Of a stretch of DNA of 64,000 bases, positions 35,297 through 45,871 are shown piece by piece; position 1 is the first letter of the stretch; every line of letters starts with the position of its first letter. The stretch is from positions 75,587,019 to 75,651,018 of the forward strand of contig NC_088710.1 in NCBI RefSeq assembly GCF_963576615.1. Direction: 5' to 3'. Source of the DNA: Watersipora subatra. Taxonomy: Eukaryota > Bryozoa > Gymnolaemata > Cheilostomatida > Watersiporidae. A program made the translations under genes and the position numbers. The notes beneath the pieces were generated by a model, which saw nothing but the letters and a program-made list of their open reading frames with translations, had not been told where the DNA came from and did not search any database.

Positions 35297-38275
35297 TCCT
35301 TGTTGATTTCCTCAGCTCTTCAACCAGTGATACGTTGATATCAGGCTAGGGCCCCTAACCTGGGGTATCTAACACCTTTCTCAGTATCCTCGCTGATCCT
35401 AGTAGGGCACAGAATTGTACTCTATCTACTTTCTTCTCTATGTCAGCAGCTGCATTTGCTCGTGCAGGTTTGCCACTGCTCCCAGTGCTCTCACGATGAT
35501 TGGTACTACCGACACTGATGTTTTCCATATTCTTCTTATCTCTCTTTCCAGGTCATGATACTTCTCCATTTTCTCTTTCTCTGTTATCCTTGCATCTCCT
35601 GGCATGGCTATGTTGATGATCCATGTGTGGTTGATCTCTTTGTCTTGCACAACGATGTCTGGTGTGCGTGCTAGTATGATTTGGTCTGCTTGGGTAAAAA
35701 ATTTGCACAGTATCTTTGCTTTGTAGTTTTCTGTCACACTCTCCGCCTGATGCTCGTACAAATTCCTCTTGTGATCTAAATCATATCGCTTGCACGGATT
35801 CCAATGAATCAGTTGTGCAACCTTGTTGTGTCGTTTCTTATACTCGGTCTGTGCCATTTTCGAACACTCGCTGAGTATATGGAAGACCGTATCTTCCCTT
35901 TCGTTACACATTCTGCACAATGATGTTCCTACTTGTTTCTCTGTATGAACTTTCTTCCATTATGTTGGTACTGCCTGATCCTGTGCCGCAGTGAGTAGTC
36001 CTTCTGTTTCCTTTTTCATAAAAATCCTTTTTCATTTGTGAGCTTTCTTTGTGTCTGTTTTGTCTGCGATTTTGGTGTATTGTCCATGTAGTGCTTTGTT
36101 TTTCCATTCATGTTGTTTCTCTTCTGCCTTGGTGTTTTTATAATCTTGCTTGGTCTCTTCCTTTTCAAAACTCTTCAGATATTTGTTGAGTCCTTTGTTT
36201 TTACATTTCATGTAGTCGGATAATCCGTGTTCCTCTGTCCGGAAGGTTTCCTCCAAATTTTTCAGTCCTCTCCCTCCTTCACTTCTTGTCTGATGCAGTC
36301 TTGCCGCATTAGCCCTTGGGTGTAGTGCTCTGTTCATGGTCATCAATTTTTTTGTTTTCCTATCTATCCCCTGCAATTCTTCCTTTGTTCAGTCAAGTAT
36401 TCCTCCAGAGTATCCAAGGACGGCAGTCGCTCATGTGTTTATCGCTTTGGTTACATTTCCTTCATTCAGCTTGAATTCCAGAAGTAGTCCAGTTCTCCTG
36501 TACAATTCCTTCTTCACTTTGTTCTTTCATTTTTATGTCATCTGCTTCCAGCACCCCTAGGTACTTATAGTCCTGTTCTCCGAGATCTTTCATAATTTGT
36601 CCATCAGATAGCCATATGCCTTCATCCAGCTCACGTTTACCTGTCTTCATAACCACTGTCGCACACTTCTGTATTTCGAACTTCATCCATATGTTTTGGG
36701 TGAAAACCCTCACTGTCTGTACGAGTGACTCCAGCTCATTTTTGTTTTTTTTCCGTATAGTTTCAGGTCATCCATATAGAGCAAGTGGTTTATCCTACCT
36801 GACTGTGGTCTGGCAAAAGAATACCCTTGCCTTGTCTCCCGCAGTTTCACGCTCAAAGAAATCAGACACTATGAACAACAGCGGTGACTAAGAATCTCCT
36901 TAGAATATCCCTCTCTTGATGTCTACATTCGTGAGTGTGCGTCCTCAGCACTCCAAGTTGGTATTCCACTTGCTCATGCTCTCCCTGTGAAATTTCCAAG
37001 TCCTCTTCTGTACCCCCACCATTCCCAGTGCCTCAATAATTTACAAGTGTAGCACTAGATCATACGCTTTCTGGTAGTCAATCTAGCCCATGGCTAATCC
37101 AATTTTCCGGCTCTTACAGTCCTTCGGTATCACCTTGTCCTGCATCAAATGGTCTTTGGTTCCTTTGTATCCTGATCTTCATCTCTTCTGCTCTTCTCCT
37201 ATGAAATCATTTTCCTCCAAGTGTCTGTAGATTTCTCCAACCACCATAGTGGTCAACAGCTTCCAAACAATCGGTAAGCAGGTAATAGGTCTATAGTTTC
37301 CTGGTGCTCTTTATTTGGTCTTGTCCTTCTGAATAAGAACAGTTCTTTCAGTTGTTATCCAGATGGGTGTCTGTGCTGTCTGCCGGCAGTCATTCAGGCA
37401 TAATACAAGCTTCCTGTGCAGGTTGGTCAGGTTTTAAATTCAAAAACCTTGATTAGAATCTGGGCCTGGAGCTTTCCCGTTTGGTAGTTTCATTAATGTA
37501 CTTTTCAGCATGTTCTCTGTGATTAGTATCTCATCCTGGTGTCTTCTTCCTAGTTTGTTCTTTACTCGCTCAATCCATGGTGTTGTTCTGTCATGTTCGG
37601 TCGCATGTCTCCAAATCCCTGTCTAGAACTCCTTAGATTCCTTTTCATTTGGTATTTCGTTCTTTCGATTCTCCTTATTTTGTACATCATCGTAGAATCT
37701 CTTTTGGTTGTTTTCAAACATTCTGTTTTGTTGGTATTGTTCCAATCTATCATCATATCTTATGATCTTTGCCGCTGTCGCTATCAGTCTTTGTTTCAGG
37801 TCTTCTAATTTGAGTTGGTATCCTTTGCGTTTGACATTGTGTTTCACTTCCATCTTTTTTTCTGAATCTGTTATTGTGTGATTTGTTTCTTGCTTGTACT
37901 ACTCTGCTTATAATGTCTTTTCTTAGTTCTGTCACCCTTCCTTTTAGTCTCCTGCTCCGTGGTTGTTTATCTTTCTTCTCACTCTGGTTCCTTACCAGCT
38001 TCTTTGTGACAATTGCCGCACTAATGTAGAATGTATCATTTAGTTCGGTGATGTTATAAATCGACGCATGTTTATTACTTCATTGATCTTCCGTAGTTCA
38101 TCCAGTATCTTTCTTCTGTCTATCTGTCTGATGTTAGACAGCTTTTCTCTCCCCATCTGCAGCCTTTCTCTCATTGCCTTGCTTTCTTCAGCTAATTCCC
38201 TCTTTTCATTTGGTAATCTCTCTGCCGTGGTTTTATCTGGTCTCACTTGGTGTTCGAGTTCCCTCCTTCCACCAA
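35297..38275 (-). pseudogene. Decayed LINE (non-LTR retrotransposon), copy A, RT plus zinc knuckle plus RLE-like C terminus
   Basis: In minus-strand order: a charged coiled-coil-like N part (38275-37620), a reverse transcriptase with GKAPGPD near 37465-37485, IDYQKAYDLV near 37040-37080 (preceded by a stop where the family has Trp), RGIF-GDS near 36890-36920 and LYMDDLK at about 36760-36780; then LTMNRALHPRANAARL, KNKALHGQYTKIADK, a CRMCNEREDTVFHILSEC zinc knuckle (35917-35864) and a restriction-like endonuclease-type PD...D region. Stops and frameshifts (for instance at the T-run near 36745) leave no intact frame. Members with CCHC plus PD-(D/E)XK belong to the R2/R4/NeSL/CRE group of LINEs. 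Truncated at the 5' end. Confidence 0.9.
36767..36778 (-). other. Reverse transcriptase YMDD active-site motif
   Basis: Minus strand encodes LYMDDLK; the two aspartates bind metal in reverse transcriptases. Intact here although the surrounding gene is broken. Confidence 0.92.
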
Positions 38276-38303
38276 TGATAATAATTATTATTATCATCAT
38301 CAT

Positions 38304-38805
38304 CCTTGTTGATTTCCTCAGCTCTTCAGCTGGTGACATGCTGGTATCGGGCTAAGGCCCCTTACCTGGGATATCCAACACCTTTCTCAGTATTCTCGCT
38401 GACCCTAGTAGGGCAGAAAATTGTACTCTATCTATTTCCTTCTTCTCTATGTCAGCAGCTGCATTTGCTCATGCAGGTTTGCCACTGCTCTCAGTGTTCC
38501 CACGATGATTGGTATTACCGTCACTGATGTTTTCCATATTTTTCTTATCTCTCTTGCCAGGTCATGATATTTCTCCATTTTCTCTTTCTCTGTTATCCTT
38601 GCATCTCCTGGCATGGCTATGTTGATGATCCATGTGTGGTTGATCTCTTTGTGTTGCACAACGATGTCTGGTGTGCGTGCTGGTATGATTTGGTCTGTTT
38701 GTATAAAAAAGTTGCACAGTATCTTTGCTTTGTAGTTTTCTGTCAACTCTCCGCCTGATGCTCATACCAAATTCTCTTGTGATCTAATCCATACCGCTTG
38801 CAAAG
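38304..38805 (-). pseudogene. LINE copy B, 3' fragment of the same family
   Basis: Close copy of 35297-35800, ending with the same 3' sequence; the frame TENYKAKILC, TPDIVVQ, WIINIAMPGDARITEKEK is shared. It is 5'-truncated at about 38805, and its 3' tail (a GAT/AAT microsatellite at about 38274-38304) abuts the 5' end of copy A, so the two lie head to tail. Confidence 0.9.
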
Positions 38806-39894
38806 ATTTCTTTTCAATATAATCTGTCGAATAAGATTACTGGCGCAAACGATGAATGTGTAGCGTTTAAAAGCGTAAAAGTTTAAAACCATAGATATAT
38901 AAACCTAGATTGGCCAATAGGGAAAAAGCCTGTCAGACATAAATAACATGACATTATGTCATTGTATTGTACCTAATGCTTGACTGCACTGTTGTTTACA
39001 ATAGAGCTAATGAGGAGAAGGTGACAAAATCACATTTATTTTCACCTAAAAACCTTCTTGGATACATAATCCAGTAAGCCAAAGCGATTCTGTGATAATA
39101 TCTGATAACCACCATAGATTAAAACTATAAAAGTTATGAAATGTAGCACACAAATCATGAGCCATCAGGGCTTTATTTGCCACCCCCTCTCCCCCTTCTC
39201 TCTTTTCGCCTTTCCTTTTCTCCCAAAAAGAAGTGGGAAGGGGAAAAGAGAGAAGAGGGAAAGGAGAGGGGGGGGCAAATAGCCCACCCACCCGAAGAGC
39301 CAGACCCTGGCTAGGTAAAAGACTAATATCATGCTGAACTAAACATGACTAAATATGATGAGCATGTGAAGTTTTGATCTGATCAGGGAAGTGGAATCAG
39401 TGGCTTTCTTAGCTAGAGCTGGAATGAGACCAAGGAATGCAGGGTCGGGCCAGACTCAGGGTCAGCAATGAGGGCCAAATCAAGTGGGACCGGGTCAGCA
39501 TGCGTGATTTTTTTATTCATTTAAGGTTAAGAGATAGTTCTATTACAGCCTAATGTTGTGACATCAATAACCTAAGATAAAAGAACCCATTATCACACCA
39601 ATCATTATATTTTGTGGCTTGGTTAATAGATGCAATTTACAATTTATGGCTAGACATTGGTGGATCAATGCTATTCAATGAGTGATAGATTAATGGCATG
39701 ATTTGGCTAGTGTTTTTATTACAGATTTTATTTTCAACTGCTATTATAATCAACAAGAAGAGATTAATTGAGGAATACTTTGCAAATATAGAAATGGAAA
39801 ACCGAGCATAGTGGAAAGCAAAAATCCATCACTTCCCTAAAACTTCTGGTATTAGTGAAAGAAACTAAAAATAAAATAAATTTGCTGAATTGAA

Positions 39895-40080
39895 GGTTCT
39901 TAGACACGCTTTTAAGTTCCTCAGGATGCCTTCGTTGTAAATGCCTCAATAGTATTGAGGTGGACCCTTCTTTGTAGCTTAACTTGCTTTCGCATAATAT
40001 ACAAATAACTTGGTATTTCCCTTTTTTGACCCGGCTTCTTCATGAACTCCCAGACCACCGACATGCTGATTATTTCTTGC
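39895..40080 (-). pseudogene. BED-type zinc finger fragment
   Basis: Minus strand reads SVVWEFMKKPGQK, then after a one-base frameshift in the A-run (about 40020) GKYQVICILCESKLSYKEG and STSILLRHLQRRHPEEL. The C-x2-C...H-x5-H arrangement with the W/F start is a BED finger, usually at the N terminus of hAT-type transposases. It lies downstream of the P-type fragment on the same strand, so it is either a nested hAT remnant or an unusual domain partner. Confidence 0.75.
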
Positions 40081-40379
40081 CGAAAAACATTGTGAAACCT
40101 ATAGTCCAAAGACTATGGCCGCAGACGTAAAAATATAGTCTGAACTCACCTTGTTTTATTTCGCCTGGTCCTTTCGCGCTAAGACCATACGCGACTCTAT
40201 TTCAATCGCACTTAAAAAGCGATATACAATCGCTCTCATTTAGCCATAAATCTACCCGTGTCTTTGTATAAGAAGACCCGAGGGTCGGGTGCCCTGACGA
40301 GGGCACCTCTGACCCGGTGGGTCAAGACCAGACGAGCTACCAGTGCCCGCTCTATTCTTAGCTTCATAATGTGCCCTAA

Positions 40380-40791
40380 TCGAAATATATCTCTTTGCTA
40401 TCTCACGAGCTAGGCAACTAGCATGAAGATTACACTTAAACAATAGCATGATGCTGAACCTCAGCAACCTCTCCATGGTGGCAATTAGTGCTAGCCTGGG
40501 AAAGTTTGTTACCAACCCAGCACTGCTAATCAACACTCTCATCGCTTTCTCACTGTGGTTGCAAACCTCAATCACCACAGGCGAAGACAAAGTCAAGCCA
40601 CCACAATTCTTAACTGTGATTAGGGAATTCCTTGCTTGGTTGACATCATAGTTGGTAACATCCACGATGCTAGTGATACAATCATTACACTTCAGCTTTA
40701 GTGACCGAGATACATAGCCTGTTGTATAATAATCATTCTGTCTCATTTTTGCATACTGTCTCATACTTGCATACTCATCATATTTAGTCAT
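40380..40791 (-). pseudogene. P/THAP9-type transposase C-terminal fragment
   Basis: Minus-strand frame with YYTTGYVSRSLKLKCNDC, then KNCGGLTLSSPVVIEVCNHSEKA and, about 70 residues later, LAREIAKRYISIRAHYEAK. This order (Y-x-x-GYV-x-R...CxxC, a GGL block with E-K, and a final K-x-x-IR-H-Y) is what I recall for P-element/THAP9-like transposase C termini. The catalytic N-terminal part is absent; the frame starts inside the inverted arm, implying internal deletion. Confidence 0.7.
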
Positions 40792-41180
40792 GTTTAGTTC
40801 AGAATGATATTAGTCTATTTACCTAGCCAGGGTCTGGCTCTTCGGGTGGGTGGGCTATTTGCACCCCCTCTCCTTTCCCTCTTCTCTCTTTTCCCCTTCT
40901 CCCTTCCCACTTCTTCTTGGGAGAAGAAGGAAGGCGAAAAGAGAGAAGGGGGGTAGGAGAAGGGGTGACAAATAAAGCCCTGATGGCTCATGATTTGTGT
41001 GCAACATTTCATAACTTTTATAGTTTTAATCTATGGTGGTTATCAGATATTATCACAGAATTGCTTTGGCTTACTGGATTATGTATCCAAGAAGGTTTTT
41101 TGTGTGAAAATAAATGTGATTTTGTCACCTTCTCCTCATTAGCTCCATTGTAAACAACAGTGCAGCCAAGCAATAGGTAC

Positions 41181-41357
41181 ATACCTGCCAACTCTCACGC
41201 ATTGGGCGTGAGACTCACGCAATCGCCCCAAAGAAAAAATGAAAATGCGTGAGACTTTTGCCCCAATTTCCACAATTTTATATATACTATTATTGATACA
41301 TCAATTGCCCCAAAACCAAATCTCACGCATTGCCCCACTCTTGGGTTGGCAGGTCTG
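41181..41357. mobile_element. MITE nested in the right arm of the P-like element
   Basis: Ends ACCTGCCAAC / GTTGGCAGGT, flanked by TAGGTAC on both sides (41174-41180 and 41360-41366; 9 bp with one mismatch if extended). The left arm of the P-like element shows the empty site at about 38980. Internal CTCACGCATTGGGC repeats occur in both orientations. Confidence 0.85.
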
Positions 41358-41524
41358 ATTAGGTACAATACAATGACGTAACGTCATGCTATTAAGTCTG
41401 ACAAGGCAACCAATGGGAATAGCTATTATTGGCCAATCTAGGTTTATATGTCTATGTTTAAAACCGAAACGAATACTCTACCGATTATTCTTGCGTTCAC
41501 GTACGAATATTCTTACGTAAGAAC

Positions 41525-41655
41525 GGGTTACAGAGATTACGCCTACAAGAAGATTCGGCTACAAGAGGTTTCGCCTACACTTCCTGGAGGTTACGTCTAC
41601 ACTTCCTGGAGGTTACGTCTACACTTCCTGGAGATTACGTCTACAATTATGGAGA
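41525..41655. repeat. Minisatellite, left member of an inverted pair
   Basis: TTACGCCTACAAGA- and GGTTACGTCTACACTTCCTG-type units of about 22 bp. It is the approximate reverse complement of the array at 45095-45275, including the flank CGGGTTACAGAGATTACGCC. Confidence 0.8.
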
Positions 41656-41659
41656 TGGT

Positions 41660-42843
41660 GCATACCATTGATTGTTGAAGAAAAAATGTAAAAAAAAAAT
41701 GGTAAAAAGTAATGCAATAATAGTGTTTTCACTTTACATTGATTGAAAAACATACTATTGATTAAAGTCATCTATCAATCAGAACGAAAATCGTGGAAGT
41801 GTCAATTTATTATCAATTTAACAATTTATTATCTCCTTTCCTATATTGGCTTTCTTAACGATTACTACCACTGCTACTATTAGTACTGGTGGCTGTTCGG
41901 AGCCACAAGAACGCTAAGATGTGTGCTTAAAATCTCAAAGCTTTGGTAGATGCTTTGAGTCTGATAAAATCATCACCACCTTAGGGTGGTAGTACCATTC
42001 GTTGTACTACGAATTATTATTTATTGATAGTTTGTAATTAATTAATAGTCTGCAACTAACGGTGAACTAGTATTAATACTTCGATATATTGGGCATTGGT
42101 CTGTCTGCTTATAGTAATTTAATAGTCAAACGAGTGTGGGTAAATGAATGAGACAAAATAATATGATTATTTGCGAATAAATAACAAAAAAATAAATAGT
42201 TGTTTTATAACTAAATTGTTCCATTCTTCTGGTCACTTTTAATGTTTTACGCATTGCTTTGTTTTAGCTTGCTTTGTAAAACATTGTTTTAGCAATGTCT
42301 TATGCATTGCTAATATATACATAGTAGTAGTAATATTATATCTTTGGTATATTATACCATATACATAATATATATTACATATAATTATGTAGTGGTTTTA
42401 TTATTTTGTGTTGCAAGCAAGGTTGATTGATCAAAAGGTTGAATCATGAGTTAAAACTGTTTGTCTTGGGATGGCTAATTGTGATAAGTAACATTACATT
42501 AAAAATTTCATCCTCTGAGCAGTACAATTAGTCTAAAACTGTAAATTATGAAACGCCAATACCGTGTAGCAGGCTGTACGCTACCATTTTCTATGTATGT
42601 AGCTTTGTACGCAACATCTAAATTACAAGTCTCAGGTAGCGAATGGGACCAATGTCAATATTGATATATTGATATTGGTCCTGATCAATAAGTCACTATC
42701 ACCACCCAGAATTTTACTAAAAACATTATGACAAAGTTAACTCATCTGTCTTTCAAGGTTTCAAAATAATTAATTTCTCATAGTTGAAGAAAACTAACTC
42801 TGCTTTTTTGTCTATACAAAAATCTCAGTGCAGCGTTTTGAGT
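41660..42843. other. AT-rich non-coding sequence
   Basis: Holds a GGACCAAT...ATTGGTCC hairpin at about 42649-42684 and otherwise nothing recognised. Confidence 0.5.
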
Positions 42844-43270
42844 TCACTTTAGTAAAGTAATATCCTTTGTAAGGTAAAGGTCCCAAACCATGCAGCCATA
42901 CTCAGGACCAGGTCTAACTCGTGAAGTATCAGCTATCTTTCTTGTCTTTTGTTCTGCATCTTTCAGAACCATTGTAAGCATGCCGATTAATTGCTCTTCC
43001 TCGGATTCAATTTTAAAAATATGTTGATTAAATTTCAGATCATTCTGCAACTCTACCACAAAATAAGGATTAGAAGTCACACTTTGAAGATGGTGATCAT
43101 ATAAGATGAGAAAGTTATTTGTATCTATCGGCAAAGACGACTTGCCAATAGAGAGATGGTAATACTTTTGTGGATTAAATTTCATGTGCCAAATTTTGGC
43201 TCAAGATTCAAGAGAGCATAAATCTTGTTGCAGCATGGGAGCTTTGTCTTGTGTAGCTGTTGAGGCTTTG
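42844..43270 (-). pseudogene. Second LINE fragment (CR1/jockey-like reverse transcriptase C-terminal part)
   Basis: Minus strand: LLQQDLCSLES, a stop, AKIWHMKFNPQKYYHLSIGK, PYFVVELQNDLKFNQHI, then LGML-like LIGMLTMVLKDAEQKT and VRPGPEYGCMVWDLY. The MKFNP-K, (Y-L)GVEL-DLKFNQHI and LVRP-LEYG-VWDPY succession is typical of CR1/jockey/Rex-type elements downstream of the RT core. At least one stop and an indel near ISK/IES show it is dead. Different family from the LINE at 35-38 kb. Confidence 0.88.
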
Positions 43271-45094
43271 TGTTATCAGCTAAGTTGTCAGTTCATCTTC
43301 GGCCACTTTCTCGGCACTCGCATGGAGTCCCTTAATACCTCGTTTCTTAGCCTACCAAGCATCATTTTATGCAATATGTAGCAGGCACAAAAATAGCTCT
43401 AGACTCTCTCAACAAGCGATTTGGGAGTTGTCTGTTAGAGTTTTGCTGTTGTTGAACACACGACTCCTTTCTTAAAGCTAGTCTAAACAGGCTAAACTAG
43501 CTCATACAATGATTAGCAGGGCTTTTGGCTCACAAAATATGAAGCAAAAGTTTAATCATTATATTACTGTTTGAACATTTTAGAATATTATACCTATAAC
43601 CTAGCTTAAGTTGACTTGTTCTGTATCTTGCAAAAATCTTGCAAAATCTTGCATTTGTTCTCTGTGCAAATTTTCTTATCCGCTCAGTGTTGGGTTTCTG
43701 ATGTATCGAGCTAGAGAAAGTAAATTGCATTATCATACTTTCTAATATTCTCAAAAAACATATTGCTTTTTCATGACCTTCTACTCTACTTTGTAGAACA
43801 TTGAAAGTCGATTGAGAAAGAATGATGACAGTCAGAAGATAGGGTGATATGACGATACATACGTTATTGAACAAATACTAGTACAAGTACAGATACTACC
43901 ATTTCAAGATGTATCACTGACATGATGGTGCTTATATGTGATGAATGAGAAAATGGAGCAAATAAATCTGTAACTGGATGTTTGTATTTTTTTGCAGAAT
44001 CAATCCTAAACTTATAATCTATCTATTGATTCAATTGATGAAATAGGAAAACTTCAGCAAGTAAAAATACTGCAAGAATGTGTACTTAGCATATGAACTG
44101 TTGTGTGTACAAAAGTAGCCCAATTCCTCCAAATTATACAAAAGTGAGTAATTTTGTATAAGTCTAAATGATATTCACTTCGAAATAGTCTTTTAATGTA
44201 TGCTTATTATATAGCAAAGCTAAAGAGAAGGAGCAGTTATAGTAGCCATGCAAGGAGATTGAGAAATGGGTTTTTACTTCATTTCAAAGATATTTATTAC
44301 AGCATTACAATGTGGTTGAAGCTATGGCCACTTTAGCATAATTTTATCAAACGTGCTTAATTGTTTTGTGGTCTTTTTGTTAATTTAGAGTTGGCTCCTT
44401 TATATGTCATATTTTTTCTTGCTAAAACAATATTGTTTAGTAAATAATTTCTTTTGTATCAAAGTGAAATAACAGGTTATATGCAGAAAAATCAAATTTT
44501 TATGAGAGCCTTCTTTTGCTCATTTATGATGGATGACACTATTGTAAATCATATAACTTGTATTTGTAATTTACTCTGTATATATGCATATGTACCCAAG
44601 GGTGATCTCAACCGGCTGTGAGGGAGGCTCCATGTAAAAGTGAAACATAATGGTATGCAATAGGAGATAAAAAACAACTCCAAAGTTATGAAATGATATA
44701 TTGACCAACAACCATTGATCACTTTTAGTGATGGGCTGCTGATAACATAGAAATACTCAGTTATTGACATGTGTCTGTATGTGTAAGAGTAACAACTTCA
44801 AAAATACATACGCTTGTTTTTTGCTTAATAATTCAATAAAAATGTGGTTTTAACTTCAATAACACGGTTTGTTGCAAATAAACGGCTGTTAAATCACCAT
44901 GGTTTCCAATAATCAACTCGAATTAAATGTATATATTTGCAAGGATTTGATATATGGATGATTAAAGGATTTGATATAAAAAATAATTTACATAATAAAA
45001 TACATCAACACACGTTCAAAACATGCATTCATCGTGCCATTCGTAATTTTCTGCATCACAATTCACAGAATTAAAGTAGGGGCAATATCCTAGA
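43271..45094. other. Non-coding sequence, nothing recognised
   Basis: AT-rich; open frames at 43530-43874 and 44549-44770 (minus) show no family features. Confidence 0.5.
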
Positions 45095-45275
45095 TCGTAG
45101 GCATAGTCTATCAGCTTGTAGACGTAATCTCCTGTAGGCAAAATCACTTGTAGACGTAATCTCCTGTAGGCAAAATCACTTGTAGACGTAATCTCCTGTA
45201 GGCAAAATCACTTGTAGGCGTAATCTCCTGTAGGCAAAATCACTTGTAGGCGTAATCTCTGGCACCCGTAAGAAC
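45095..45275. repeat. 35-bp minisatellite, about 5 copies; right member of an inverted pair
   Basis: Unit CTTGTAGACGTAATCTCCTG then TAGGCAAAATCA. The units and the flank AATCTCTGGCACCCGTAAGA are inverted relative to 41490-41655. It lies about 400-590 bases upstream of the DPY19-like start codon. Confidence 0.9.
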
Positions 45276-45681
45276 TAGTCTTACGTTGTTACCTTTTAAT
45301 TTTGCCTGTAAAATGAACAACAATTTTTTATTACGAGGTCTACGTGAATTGTTAATAATTAATTCGATTTTAAAATTTTGTGTACGGATGAACACCCTCT
45401 CCAGTATCTGGTCATTATAAAGGCTATTACCTAATTTTTATGTTTGCAACTGTTTATGTTTACAACCTTATATGTTTACAACAGACCAATTTACGAAGTA
45501 ACAACTTTCCACGAAATACTTCATTTGAAAACGTTTCCTTGCGGAAAAGGCTTCGCAAAACAGAATTTCGAACTGCCCTTAGCCTAAACATCCTGTTCAT
45601 CAAAGCGAAACCTACACTTCTTTAGCGGGAGTGCCAACAGTGCACTCTAAGCCGGCTTGTAATAGGTAGGCATATCTGAAG
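45276..45681 (+). promoter_or_regulatory. Presumed promoter and 5' untranslated region of the DPY19-like gene
   Basis: Position only: immediately upstream of the start codon and less AT-biased near its 3' end. TGTTTATGTTTACAAC-type short repeats occur at 45440-45485. No TATA box or initiator could be assigned with confidence. Confidence 0.3.
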
Positions 45682-45871
45682 ATGGCAACTAAAAAACGAG
45701 AAGCTCTGTCTGGAGATGCCAAATCTAAAGGGAAAACTGGCGGACAACCTTTAAAGAAACAGCCATCTTCTTCATCAACAAAATATGCGTCTACCACAAA
45801 GAAAAAAGCAGCTGAAGAGATGGTGGACATACGATCCAAGGTTTTTTGGTGTCTGGCTGTCGGTATTCTAT
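45682..45871 (+). CDS. DPY19L1-like: DPY19-like exon 1 (start codon, N-terminal tail, first membrane segment)
   Basis: Begins [14 protein letters not shown], a basic Lys/Ser/Thr-rich tail expected on the cytosolic side, then the hydrophobic stretch [10 protein letters not shown]. It ends in phase 1 at the donor TAT|GTAAGT. The reading frame stays open for about 120 bases into intron 1, but family homology stops at the donor. Confidence 0.9.

Larger units (their letters stand above)
38890..41456 (-). mobile_element. P-element-like DNA transposon with long inverted arms and 8-bp target duplication
   Basis: Ends are CATAGATATATAAACCTAG and its complement; TTTAAAAC lies on both sides (38882-38889 and 41457-41464). 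An 8-bp duplication and CA-starting ends fit the P superfamily. Inverted arms are 38890-39366 and 40770-41456; they pair over about 480 bp, the right one interrupted by a MITE. The interior carries a transposase C-terminal fragment and a BED finger. It cannot encode a full transposase, so it is non-autonomous. Confidence 0.85.

Noticed and set aside
35438-35920. 160-residue open frame as an intact host gene
   Set aside because: The zinc knuckle and endonuclease-like blocks continue the LINE frame upstream in other frames, and a second copy at 38447-38746 is clearly a 5'-truncated retrotransposed fragment.
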